64,000 nt of DNA from Gandjariella thermophila. GTDB taxonomy: Bacteria > Actinomycetota > Actinomycetes > Mycobacteriales > Pseudonocardiaceae. The position numbers and the translations under genes were made by a program. Under the pieces are notes generated by a model that worked only from the letters and a program-made list of their open reading frames with translations, had not been told where the DNA came from and ran no database searches. The first letter of the stretch is position 1. Each line of letters begins with the position of its first letter. Of this stretch, positions 1 to 7,821 are shown one piece after another. The DNA is taken from the NCBI RefSeq assembly GCF_005405885.1, contig NZ_BJFL01000026.1, positions 22,798 to 86,797 of the forward strand, given 5' to 3'.

Positions 1-117
1 GTCCAGGAGTTCCAGCACGTCGCCCCGGGGCACGACACACCCCGAGGTCATCGGCACGCCCCGCGCCTCCTCGACGATCGTGACGAGTTCGTCGAGGGCC
101 TCGAACACCCGGTACAC
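1..117 (-). CDS. sepIVA: SepIVA/DivIVA-like septation protein, N-terminal fragment
   Basis: The reverse strand encodes 39 residues that run off the left edge. They begin VYRVFEALDEL and continue through EEARGVPMTSGC to DVLELLD. This matches the strongly conserved N-terminus of the mycobacterial septation factor SepIVA (Rv2927c type), a DivIVA-domain coiled-coil protein acting at the division site and in polar growth. The GTG start at 117 has GAGGAG about 7 bases upstream. Only the first tenth or so of the protein is in the window, so the coiled coil cannot be inspected. The fragment is recognised by motif match, not by alignment. Confidence 0.8.
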   Translation of the reverse strand, partial: MYRVFEALDELVTIVEEARGVPMTSGCVVPRGDVLELLD

Positions 118-243
118 GGCACACTCCTCGTCGCGACACCACCCGTCGCTTCAGTCTGCCCTGATCCGTCCCGCCAGCCGCGGAGGCGGGCGGGGCGTGT
201 CCAGCCCGTTCGGTCCGGGCACGCCCCGGCCGTCGGCCGCGGC

Positions 244-705
244 TCACGCGTTGATGTCCACCACGACGAAGCTGGCGTAGTGGTCGCCGGTGTAGAAGTA
301 CTCGCCACCGTCGCCGGTGACGATGCGGCGGGCGCCGCGGTCGGGGCTGCCCGGCGTCTTCACCGTGTACTCGTGGTAGTAGCCGCTCGGGCAGCTTGGC
401 AGGATGCCCTCGCGGTTGCTGAACACCGTGCCGTCCTGCGGATACGGGTACGGGCCGCCCCGCCGGATGAGCCGCACCGTGTCGGTGGCCTCGGGCGGCA
501 GGCTGGACAGCGGGACCACGTGGAAGCTGGAGGTGTCGCCGCAGGACGCCTGGGCGGCCGCCGCGGGTGTCGCCGAGGCGGGTAAGGCGGCGCCGGCCGT
601 GGCCGATGGTGCGGCTGTGGCGGCGCTCACCGCGCCCACCGTGCCGAGCACGGCGAGCGCCAGGGCGAGCAGGATTCGGATGGCGCGTGAAGTGACCTTG
701 GTCAT
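244..705 (-). CDS. Secreted guanyl-specific ribonuclease, RNase Sa/barnase superfamily
   Basis: A 153-residue protein with a signal peptide (hydrophobic stretch about residues 8-31, Ala-rich linker to about 52), then a mature domain of about 100 residues that follows Streptomyces RNase Sa closely (LPPEATDTV, PYPQDG, YYHEYTV, RRIVTG, TGDHYASF). The expected catalytic residues are present: Glu112, Arg123, Arg127 and His142. It should cleave RNA 3' to guanosine outside the cell. Cys55 and Cys104 are the only cysteines of the mature part. The C-terminal cysteine of RNase Sa is replaced by Ala153, so the disulfide must differ. No barstar-type inhibitor gene lies beside it. Confidence 0.9.
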   Translation of the reverse strand: MTKVTSRAIRILLALALAVLGTVGAVSAATAAPSATAGAALPASATPAAAAQASCGDTSSFHVVPLSSLPPEATDTVRLIRRGGPYPYPQDGTVFSNREGILPSCPSGYYHEYTVKTPGSPDRGARRIVTGDGGEYFYTGDHYASFVVVDINA

Positions 706-785
706 GCCCTCGGACGGTAACGCGGCACGGCGATCACCAGGAAACGTTCACATTAACCAGACGTGGCAGGTGACAAACTAACCGC

Positions 786-1268
786 GTGTCGCCGACCGAT
801 CCGGTGAGCCCGGGGCCTCCGGTGACCATTCGCCGGGCCCGGCGTGAGGACATCCCGGCGATCGTCGCGCTGCTGGCCGCCGACCCGCTGGGCGCCGAGC
901 GGGAGAAACCCGGTGACCCGGCCTACCCGGCGGCGTTCGCGGAACTGGAGAAGGACCCGAACCAGATCCTGGTGGTCGCCGAGCGGGCCGGCGAGGTGGT
1001 CGGCACGCTGCAGTTCACCGTGATCCCCGGACTCTCCCGGCGGGGGCTGCGGCGGGCCCAGCTGGAGGCCGTGCGGGTCCGTGACGACGTGCGCGGCAAC
1101 GGCGTCGGCGCGGAACTGCTGCGCTGGGCGATCGCCGAGGCGCGGCGGCGCGGCTGCGGGCTGGTGCAGCTCACCACCGACGTCACCCGCACCGACGCGC
1201 ATCGCTTCTACCGCCGGTTCGGCTTTCAGCCCAGCCACATCGGCATGAAGCTGGCGCTGGAGCCCTAG
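786..1268 (+). CDS. GNAT-family N-acetyltransferase
   Basis: 160 residues starting at GTG 786. The fold signature is clear: an N-terminal IRRARREDIPAI segment, then a beta-strand/acetyl-CoA loop of the form VRDDVRGNGVGAELL (motif A, R/Q-x-x-G-x-G/A) near residues 98-112, and a C-terminal HRFYRRFGF segment typical of GNATs. The substrate cannot be deduced. It is convergent with coaD, with a strong hairpin between the two stops. Small GNAT enzymes of this type acetylate amines of metabolites, antibiotics or proteins. Confidence 0.85.
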   Translation: MSPTDPVSPGPPVTIRRARREDIPAIVALLAADPLGAEREKPGDPAYPAAFAELEKDPNQILVVAERAGEVVGTLQFTVIPGLSRRGLRRAQLEAVRVRDDVRGNGVGAELLRWAIAEARRRGCGLVQLTTDVTRTDAHRFYRRFGFQPSHIGMKLALEP

Positions 1269-1315
1269 GAGTCTCCGCCGTGCGTGCGTCAAGCCGCGGC
1301 ACGCAGCCAACGTGA

Positions 1316-1333
1316 CCACGGCGCACGCCGTGG
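1316..1333. terminator. Hairpin between convergent GNAT and coaD genes
   Basis: A perfect inverted repeat, CCACGGCG-CA-CGCCGTGG, lies in the 99-base gap between two convergent stops. It has no T-tract, which is usual for actinobacterial terminators, and could serve both strands. Confidence 0.6.
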
Positions 1334-1367
1334 CCACCACCGCGCGCGAACTCGCGGAAGGGAAGAC

Positions 1368-1850
1368 TCAGGAGCGCTCGGCCAGGCGTTGCATCAGCCG
1401 CTTCTCCACCGACGGCGGCACCAGGCGGGAGACGTCGCCGCCGTAGGTGGCTACCTCCTTGACCAGCGAGCTGGCCAGGAAGCTGTACTGCGGGTTGGTC
1501 GACATGAACAGCGTCTCCACCCCGGAGAGCTGCTGGTTCATCTGCGCCATCTGCAGCTCGTAGTCGAAGTCGCTGACCGCGCGCAGCCCCTTGACGATCA
1601 CGCCGATGTCGTTGGCCCGGCAGTAGTCGACGAGCAGGCCGTGCCAGGAGTCGATGCGCACGTTCGGCCACGGCACGGTGACCTCGCGCAGCATCTCCAT
1701 GCGCTCCTCAACGGTGAACAGGCTGCTCTTGTTCTTGTTGATGAGCACGGCGACGACAATCTCGTCGAAGAGCTTGGCCGCTCTGCTGACGATATCCAGG
1801 TGGCCGTTGGTAACCGGATCGTAGGAGCCGGGGTAGACGGCGCGCCTCAT
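1368..1850 (-). CDS. coaD: Phosphopantetheine adenylyltransferase
   Basis: 160 residues, the normal CoaD length. CoaD transfers AMP from ATP to 4'-phosphopantetheine, giving dephospho-CoA, the penultimate step of coenzyme A synthesis. The nucleotidyltransferase motif TNGH is at residues 14-17 after AVYPGSYDP, and the C-terminal ASSLVKEVA segment corresponds to the ISSTxxR-like motif. The ATG at 1850 begins the conserved MRRAVYPGS sequence; an upstream in-frame ATG would add 24 non-conserved residues. The rsmD stop lies 69 bases upstream, an adjacency conserved across actinobacteria. Confidence 0.96.
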   Translation of the reverse strand: MRRAVYPGSYDPVTNGHLDIVSRAAKLFDEIVVAVLINKNKSSLFTVEERMEMLREVTVPWPNVRIDSWHGLLVDYCRANDIGVIVKGLRAVSDFDYELQMAQMNQQLSGVETLFMSTNPQYSFLASSLVKEVATYGGDVSRLVPPSVEKRLMQRLAERS

Positions 1851-1918
1851 GCCGCGGACGTTAGCACCCGAATACCGCAGGTCGTGCCGCCCGTGGCGGG
1901 CATCACGCGCCGGACAGA

Positions 1919-2497
1919 TCACCCCGTTGTCCGGATGGCGTCACCTTCCTGGGCGGCCCAGTACACCACCGAGTCCCCGTACCGGCGGCTGCGCCGCACC
2001 GCGAAGCCCTCCGGCCACCGCGGTTCCGCGCTGCGCGCCGCCCGCTCCACCACGACCAGCGAACCGGGCGCGGTCCAGCCGTTCGCCGGCAGTTCCGCCA
2101 GCACGCCGGCCAGCGCGTCCTCGGCCAGCGCGTACGGCGGGTCGGCGAGCACGATGTCGTACGGGGCGTCGGCGGGCGCGGCCAGCACCGCCGCCGCGGT
2201 GCCGTGCCGGACCTCCACCCCGGGCAGGCCCAGGGACCGGGCGTTGCGGCGCAGCACCTCGGCCGCCCGCCGGTCGGACTCGACGAACAGCGCGTGCGCC
2301 GCGCCCCGGGAGAGCGCCTCCAGGCCGAGCGCGCCGGAGCCGGCGAACAGGTCCAGCACCCGAGTGCCGGACAGCCCCACGGTCGCGTCCAGCGCGCTGA
2401 ACAGCGCCTCGCGTACCCGCTCCGAGGTCGGGCGGGTGCCGCGCGGCGGCACCACCAGCCGGCGCCCGCCGGCCGTTCCGGCCACGATCCGTGTCAC
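1919..2497 (-). CDS. rsmD: 16S rRNA (guanine966-N2)-methyltransferase RsmD
   Basis: 192 residues from GTG 2497, starting [13 protein letters not shown]. It methylates G966 of 16S rRNA in the 30S subunit using S-adenosylmethionine. The SAM-binding motif [12 protein letters not shown] begins at residue 49 and the catalytic DPPY tetrad is at 119-122, both canonical. Spacing to coaD suggests one transcript. The reading frame stays open upstream, but similarity stops at this GTG. Confidence 0.94.
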   Translation of the reverse strand: MTRIVAGTAGGRRLVVPPRGTRPTSERVREALFSALDATVGLSGTRVLDLFAGSGALGLEALSRGAAHALFVESDRRAAEVLRRNARSLGLPGVEVRHGTAAAVLAAPADAPYDIVLADPPYALAEDALAGVLAELPANGWTAPGSLVVVERAARSAEPRWPEGFAVRRSRRYGDSVVYWAAQEGDAIRTTG

Positions 2498-2589
2498 GCC
2501 ACCATCCTCGCGCACGACCACCCCGGCAACGCGCACCGACCGTACCGGCCGCCCCGATGGGTGTCCCCTGCCGATCTGGTCTGTCCCGG

Positions 2590-2898
2590 TCAGCGCTCCG
2601 GGGTGGCCAGGATCTTGAACAGCATGGTGTCCACGTTGGTCAGGGTCTGCACGTCGACGCTGCCGGTGCGGGTGACCAGCGCGGCCTTCTCCACCGGGCC
2701 GATCAGCCCGGCCAGCACCCACCGGCCGGCGCCGATGGCCACGCCGAAGCCGTGGTCGCCAACCCCGTTGACCACGGGCACGCCGAGCACCGTGGGCTCG
2801 CTGGCGATCTCGTTGTAGACGGTGGAACTGACCACGAGGAAGTCGACCGGGGCGGCCGGATAGGCGCGCCACACCTCGCCGCGGCGGGGAACGATCAC
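2590..2898 (-). CDS. PemK/MazF-like toxin of a type II toxin-antitoxin pair
   Basis: 102 residues starting at GTG 2898, whose GTGA overlaps the stop of the upstream antitoxin gene. The N-terminus VPRRGEVWRAYP matches the MazF/PemK start (RRGEIW), followed by a short beta-barrel-like sequence with VLGVPVVN and TNVDTMLF, the usual C-terminal pattern. MazF toxins are sequence-specific endoribonucleases acting mainly on mRNA. The central RPVLVV segment is diverged (VDFLVVSS). The overlap, the order antitoxin-toxin and the size support the assignment; the RNA target site is unknown. Confidence 0.78.
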   Translation of the reverse strand: MIVPRRGEVWRAYPAAPVDFLVVSSTVYNEIASEPTVLGVPVVNGVGDHGFGVAIGAGRWVLAGLIGPVEKAALVTRTGSVDVQTLTNVDTMLFKILATPER

Positions 2899-3152
2899 TC
2901 GGGCTGGCCCTGCCCACCGGCGAGCAGACCGGTGAGCAGGCGGTGGCGTCGCCGGGCGAGCCGGCTGGCCAGCCGGGCCACCGGCGGGTTGGCGGCCACC
3001 CAGGCGTCGTGGGCGGCGCAGCGCCGCCGCATGTCCTCGGCGTCCAGCACGCCTTCCACCCAGCGGTCCACGCTCTGCTGGTCGGCCTCGGCGTAGCGGC
3101 GCACCGCCTCGTAGGCCTCGTCGGAGAGCCGAAGCGTGATCGTCCGCGCCAT
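2895..3152 (-). CDS. Antitoxin of the MazF-like pair (ribbon-helix-helix type)
   Basis: 85 residues from ATG 3152. The N-terminal ARTITLRLSDEAYEAVRRYAE has the alternating beta-strand plus helix pattern of ribbon-helix-helix DNA-binding antitoxins, followed by a basic C-terminal tail that would cover the toxin. The stop codon overlaps the toxin GTG by four bases, so the two are translationally coupled. The pair sits between pyc and rsmD in an otherwise conserved housekeeping block. Confidence 0.78.
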   Translation of the reverse strand: MARTITLRLSDEAYEAVRRYAEADQQSVDRWVEGVLDAEDMRRRCAAHDAWVAANPPVARLASRLARRRHRLLTGLLAGGQGQPE

Positions 3153-3303
3153 GGTCGGGCACGCTAACAGAGCACCCCGACAGCGAACCGCCGGCGGCCG
3201 CGCGTGTCCCGGGTGATCCCCGCACCGCTGGTCCCGCGGACCACGCCGGGGTGGGTTCGCGGGTTGCCCGACAGCCACGAACCCACCCCGGGATGGACCG
3301 GAA

Positions 3304-6300
3304 TCAGCCGAGGACGATGATCAGGTCGCCGCCCTCGACCTGCTGCACCGAACCGATGGCCAGCCGCTGCACCGTGCCCGCCTTGGGAGCGGTGATCGCG
3401 GCCTCCATCTTCATCGCCTCGATGCTGGCCACCGTCTGACCGGCCTCCACCTTGTCGCCCTCGCCGACAGCCAGGGTGACCACGCCGGAGAACGGCGCCG
3501 CCACGTGGTTCGGGTTGGTCCGGTCGGCCTTCTCCGCGGCCGGCGTGTCCACCTTGATCGAGCGGTCCCGCACCTGGATCGGTCGGAGTTGGCCGTTCAG
3601 CGTGGCCATCACCGTGCGCATGCCGCGGTCGTCGGCCTCGCCGATGGCCTCCAGGCTGATCAGCAGGCGGACGCCGGGCTCCAGGTCCACCGAGTACTCC
3701 TCGCCGGGCCGCAGACCGTACAGGAAGTCCTTGGTGCGCAGCACGCTGGTGTCCCCGTACGCCTCGGTGTGCGCGGTGAACTCCTTGGTGGGGCCGGGGA
3801 ACAGCAGCCGGTTGAGGGTGTGCCTGCGGTCGTTCGCCAGGCCCTCCCGGTCCTCCTCGGTCAGCTCGGTGACCCGCTTGGGCGCGGGCCGGCCGTCCAG
3901 CGCCCTGCTGCGGAACGGCTCCGGCCAGCCGCCGGGCGGGTCGCCCAGCTCGCCGTGCAGGAAGCCGATCACCGAGTCCGGGATGTCGAACCGGCGCGGG
4001 TTCTCCTCGAACTCCTTCGGGTCCACCCCGGCGCCGACCAGGTGCAGCGCCAGGTCGCCGACCACCTTGGAGGACGGGGTGACCTTGACCAGCCGGCCGA
4101 GCATCCGGTCCGCCGCCGCGTACGCGTTCTCGATGTCCTCGAACCGGTCGCCGAGGCCCAGCGCGACCGCCTGGGTGCGCAGGTTGGACAGCTGCCCGCC
4201 GGGGATCTCGTGGTGGTACACCCGGCCGGTGGGCCCGGGCACGCCGGACTCGAACGGCGCGTAGACCTTGCGGGTCACCTCCCAGTACGGCTCCAGGTCG
4301 CAGACCGCCTGCAGGTCCAGCCCGGTGGCGTACTCGGTGTGGTCGGTGGCCGCGACGATCGCGGACAGCGGCGGCTGCGAGGTGGTGCCGGCCATCGACG
4401 CGGTCGCCCCGTCGACGGCGTCCACCCCGGCCCGGATCGCGGCGACGTAGGTGCCGAGCTGGCCGCCGGCGGTGTCGTGGGTGTGCAGGTGCACCGGCAG
4501 GTCGAACTCCCGGCGCAGCGCGGTGATCAGCTTCTCCGCGGCCGGCGGCCGGAGCAGCCCGGCCATGTCCTTGATGGCCAGCACGTGCGCCCCGGCCCGG
4601 ACGGTCTCCTCGGCCAGCTTGAGGTAGTAGTCCAGGGTGTACAGCGGCTCGTCGGGGTCGGCGAGGTCGCCGGTGTAGCACAGCGCCACCTCGGCGATCG
4701 CGCCGCCGGTCTCCCGGACCGCCTCGATCGCCGGCCGCATCTGGGACACGTCGTTGAGCGCGTCGAAGATCCGGAAGATGTCGATGCCGGTGGCGGTGGC
4801 CTCTTCCACGAACGCCTGCGTCACCGCCTCCGGGTACGGCGTGTAGCCGACGGTGTTCCGGCCGCGCAGCAGCATCTGCAGGCAGACGTTGGGCATCGCC
4901 TCGCGCAGCGCGGCCAGCCGCTCCCACGGGTCCTCGGCCAGGAAGCGCAGCGCCACGTCATAGGTCGCGCCGCCCCAGCACTCCACGGACAGCAGCTCGG
5001 GCAGCATGCGCGCCACGTACGGGGCGACGGCGAGCAGGTCCTTGGTGCGCACCCGGGTGGCCAGTAGGGACTGGTGCGCGTCCCGGAAGGTGGTGTCGGT
5101 GACGCCGACCGCCCGCGAGTCGCGCAGCCAGCGGGCGAAGCCCTCCGGGCCCAGCTCGTCCAGCCGCTGCTTGGACCCGGGCGGCGGCGCCACGGAGAGG
5201 TCGACGCCGTCCGGCAGCTTGGTGGACGGGTCCGGGGTGGACGGTCGCGGCCCGTTCGGCTTGTTGACGGTGACGTCGGCCAGGTAGGTGAGCAGCCGAG
5301 TACCGCGGTCGGCGGGCTGCCGCGCGGTGAGCAGGTGCGGGCGCTGATCGATGAACGACGTGGTGACCCGCCCGGCGCGGAAGTCCGGGTCGTCCAGCAC
5401 GGCCTGCAGGAAGGGGATGTTGGTGGCCACGCCGCGGACGCGGAACTCGGCGACCGCGCGGCGGGCCTTCTGCACCGCGGACTCGAAGTCCCGGCCCCGG
5501 CAGATCAGCTTCACCAGCATGGAGTCGAAGTGGGCGCTGATCGCCGCGCCGGCGTGCACGGTGCCGCCGTCCAGCCGGATGCCGGAGCCGCCGGGCGAGC
5601 GGTAGGCGCTGATCATGCCGGTGTCCGGGCGGAACCCGTTGGCCGGGTCCTCGGTGGTGATGCGGCACTGCAGGGCCGCACCGCGCAGCTGGATGGAGTC
5701 CTGGGACAGGCCGAGGTCGGCCAGGCTCTCCCCGCCGGCGATGCGCAGCTGCGACTGCACCAGGTCCACGTCGGTGACCTCCTCGGTCACCGTGTGCTCC
5801 ACCTGGATCCGCGGGTTCATCTCGATGAAGACGTGGTTGCCGTCGCGGTCCACCAGGAACTCCACGGTGCCGGCGTTGACGTAGCCGATGTGCCTGGCGA
5901 ACGCGACGGCGTCGGCGCAGATCCGCTCCCGCAGCTCGGGGTCGAGGTTGGGCGCGGGCGCGAGCTCGACGACCTTCTGGTGGCGGCGCTGCACCGAGCA
6001 GTCCCGCTCGAAGAGGTGCACCACGTTGCCCTGCGCGTCGGCGAGCACCTGCACCTCGATGTGCCGGGGCTCCACCACCGCCTGCTCGAGGAACACGGTG
6101 GCGTCGCCGAAGGCGGACTCGGCCTCGCGCATGGCCGCCTCCAGGGCGTCGCGCAGCGCCTCCGGCCGGTCGATGCGGCGCATGCCGCGGCCACCGCCAC
6201 CGGCCACCGCCTTGACGAAGACCGGGAAGCCCACCTCGTCGGCGGCCGCGACCAGCTCGTCGACGTCCGCGGACGGTTGGGAGGACCGCAGCACCGGAAG

Positions 6301-6684
6301 GCCGGCCTCGCGGGCCGCGGCCACCGCGCGGGCCTTGTTCCCGGCCAGTTGCAGCACCTCCGGGCTCGGCCCGACGAAGGTGATGCCCGCATCCCGGCAC
6401 GCCTGCGCCAGGTGCGGGTTCTCGGACAGGAACCCGTAACCGGGATAGACCGCGTCGGCACCGGCCCTCTTGGCGGCCTTGATGATCTCCTCGACGGAAA
6501 GGTACGCCCGCACTGGATGACCGGGCTCCCCGATCTCGTAGGACTCGTCGGCCTTCAGGCGGTGCAGTGAGTTGCGGTCCTCGTACGGAAAGACCGCCAC
6601 TGTGCCCAGGCCGAGTTCGTACGCCGCGCGGAATGCTCGGATCGCGATCTCCCCGCGGTTGGCCACAAGCACCTTGCGGAACAT
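3304..6684 (-). CDS. pyc: Pyruvate carboxylase
   Basis: 1126 residues, full length for the single-chain enzyme, which makes oxaloacetate from pyruvate, bicarbonate and ATP. Domains in order: biotin carboxylase (about 1-450) with ATP-grasp loop GGGGRGM at 162-168 and ExEMNPRIQVEHTV further on; carboxyltransferase (about 520-800) with DTTFRDAHQSLLATRVR and the metal-site HLHTHDTAGG; a C-terminal biotinyl domain with EAMKME, biotinylated Lys at 1092. The ATG at 6684 is preceded by GGAGGG. This is an anaplerotic enzyme, conserved beside rsmD in actinobacteria. Confidence 0.98.
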   Translation of the reverse strand: MFRKVLVANRGEIAIRAFRAAYELGLGTVAVFPYEDRNSLHRLKADESYEIGEPGHPVRAYLSVEEIIKAAKRAGADAVYPGYGFLSENPHLAQACRDAGITFVGPSPEVLQLAGNKARAVAAAREAGLPVLRSSQPSADVDELVAAADEVGFPVFVKAVAGGGGRGMRRIDRPEALRDALEAAMREAESAFGDATVFLEQAVVEPRHIEVQVLADAQGNVVHLFERDCSVQRRHQKVVELAPAPNLDPELRERICADAVAFARHIGYVNAGTVEFLVDRDGNHVFIEMNPRIQVEHTVTEEVTDVDLVQSQLRIAGGESLADLGLSQDSIQLRGAALQCRITTEDPANGFRPDTGMISAYRSPGGSGIRLDGGTVHAGAAISAHFDSMLVKLICRGRDFESAVQKARRAVAEFRVRGVATNIPFLQAVLDDPDFRAGRVTTSFIDQRPHLLTARQPADRGTRLLTYLADVTVNKPNGPRPSTPDPSTKLPDGVDLSVAPPPGSKQRLDELGPEGFARWLRDSRAVGVTDTTFRDAHQSLLATRVRTKDLLAVAPYVARMLPELLSVECWGGATYDVALRFLAEDPWERLAALREAMPNVCLQMLLRGRNTVGYTPYPEAVTQAFVEEATATGIDIFRIFDALNDVSQMRPAIEAVRETGGAIAEVALCYTGDLADPDEPLYTLDYYLKLAEETVRAGAHVLAIKDMAGLLRPPAAEKLITALRREFDLPVHLHTHDTAGGQLGTYVAAIRAGVDAVDGATASMAGTTSQPPLSAIVAATDHTEYATGLDLQAVCDLEPYWEVTRKVYAPFESGVPGPTGRVYHHEIPGGQLSNLRTQAVALGLGDRFEDIENAYAAADRMLGRLVKVTPSSKVVGDLALHLVGAGVDPKEFEENPRRFDIPDSVIGFLHGELGDPPGGWPEPFRSRALDGRPAPKRVTELTEEDREGLANDRRHTLNRLLFPGPTKEFTAHTEAYGDTSVLRTKDFLYGLRPGEEYSVDLEPGVRLLISLEAIGEADDRGMRTVMATLNGQLRPIQVRDRSIKVDTPAAEKADRTNPNHVAAPFSGVVTLAVGEGDKVEAGQTVASIEAMKMEAAITAPKAGTVQRLAIGSVQQVEGGDLIIVLG

Positions 6685-7138
6685 GCCGGCTCCCTCCGGT
6701 TTCCCTGTTCAGGGGTCGGTCGGAGAACCGTACCTCGTGCATCCCGTTAATCGGGAGCGGCGTCCCAAGTGACGGGCGTCATCATGATCGATCCTACGCT
6801 CGATTGAGATCCATCGTTCCGGGCTCGGTTCGCCGGCCGGCCACAAGACGTATGTACGCCTTGTGAGGCCAAAAACCTCGGATGTCCGATCTGCCACCGG
6901 CCCGCGTCCACGATCCGGGATACCCGAAACCGTCTCAGGAACTGGGACACGGTCCTCTCCCGGGACCCGCCGGCGGCATCCGGCGGGCCCGACGCCGCCT
7001 TCTCGAAACGGCCTTCCGGGTTTTTCCGGGCGGCGTTTCTGGAAGAGCGGGACTCGTGTCGGGCCCGCCGAACACCTTCGGTACTGTCCGAATGTTTTTT
7101 TCGGACTTGTCGCCAGGCTCGTTCCCGGCCTTTCGCCG
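6685..7138. other. Gene-free interval upstream of pyc
   Basis: No coding frame with convincing codon bias is seen on either strand. The first 150 bases are less GC-rich and should contain the pyc promoter. A small hairpin with arms GTCCGAA (7086-7092) and TTCGGAC (7100-7106) encloses a T-rich loop. GC-rich partial inverted repeats also occur around 6960-7060. No RNA gene is recognised. Confidence 0.5.
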
Positions 7139-7169
7139 AGAGCATTTCGGCGTTATGCCGGAATGCTCT
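7139..7169 (-). terminator. Hairpin after the tendamistat-like gene
   Basis: The arms AGAGCATTTCGGC and GCCGGAATGCTCT pair over 13 positions with one G-U and a five-base loop. The hairpin lies 10 bases beyond the stop of the reverse-strand secreted-protein gene, as expected for its terminator. Confidence 0.65.
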
Positions 7170-7179
7170 TGGTGCTACG

Positions 7180-7512
7180 TCAGGCGCAGTTCCAGCTGAT
7201 ACCCTGGAAGGCCTGGAAGCGCGACCACTTCACGCTCCTGGTGTGGCCGGGCTGCACGATGTAGCAGGGCGAGTCCTGGTGCAGGGCAATCCGCACGCGG
7301 AAACTCACCGAATGCGGGCAGTGGTTGGTCACGTAGACGGTCTGCGTCACCGTGCCGACCGTGTGCCGCACCGTCGCACAGGACGGGGCGGCCGCCACCG
7401 CGGTGGACGCGAACGGCTCCGCCTGCGCGGCGGGACCGGCGAGCAGCGTCCCGCCGAGTATGCCGAACAGCGCGACCGCGGAGGCGACAAACCGGCGGAA
7501 TGGCGTCATCAT
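7180..7512 (-). CDS. Small secreted four-cysteine protein, tendamistat-like
   Basis: 110 residues from the first of two ATGs at 7512, with a GGGGAG ribosome site just upstream. A signal peptide ends near AAQAEP (about residue 33), leaving a mature domain of about 77 residues. Its cysteines fall as APSC...NHC...PCYIVQPG...WNC, the spacing of the Streptomyces alpha-amylase inhibitor tendamistat (C11-C27, C45-C73), including the CYxVxPG segment. The inhibitory Trp-Arg-Tyr triplet is absent, so amylase inhibition is not assured. The call rests on cysteine pattern and a few residues; it could be a related secreted beta-sandwich protein. Confidence 0.6.
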   Translation of the reverse strand: MMTPFRRFVASAVALFGILGGTLLAGPAAQAEPFASTAVAAAPSCATVRHTVGTVTQTVYVTNHCPHSVSFRVRIALHQDSPCYIVQPGHTRSVKWSRFQAFQGISWNCA

Positions 7513-7821
7513 GTACTCCCCCTCTGGTTCGACCCCTATCGCGTGGGCGCGGACCGTGCGGACCGGCCCACGCGGGCCGCCGGAACGGATGACGAATTCC
7601 TGCGCGGCCGATTTCCCGTCGCGCCCGGCGAACCCTGACCGGAATACTGGCACCGGTCCGGTGACAGCCGCTACGGCCAGCCAGGGGAATCGAGTGACCC
7701 GTCCGGGGAACGTTCCGCCCGCGCGCATTCCGCCCCGCGCGGAAACGCGGCACCGGAATCCGGCGCGTCAACCCGGTGCCGGGGCTCCGTGCTGGAACGC
7801 GCCGCGCGGCTCCGCGCGCGG
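7513..7821. other. Gene-free interval between the secreted-protein gene and recG
   Basis: About 310 bases without a credible gene. It should hold the promoter of the reverse-strand secreted-protein gene. Next to the recG stop lies a GC-rich, hairpin-forming stretch (about 7797-7820, alternating CGCG blocks) that may terminate recG. Confidence 0.45.

Noticed and set aside
6863..7264. Short forward-strand frames between pyc and the tendamistat-like gene
   Set aside because: No ribosome site, poor codon bias, and they overlap hairpins and the reverse-strand gene.
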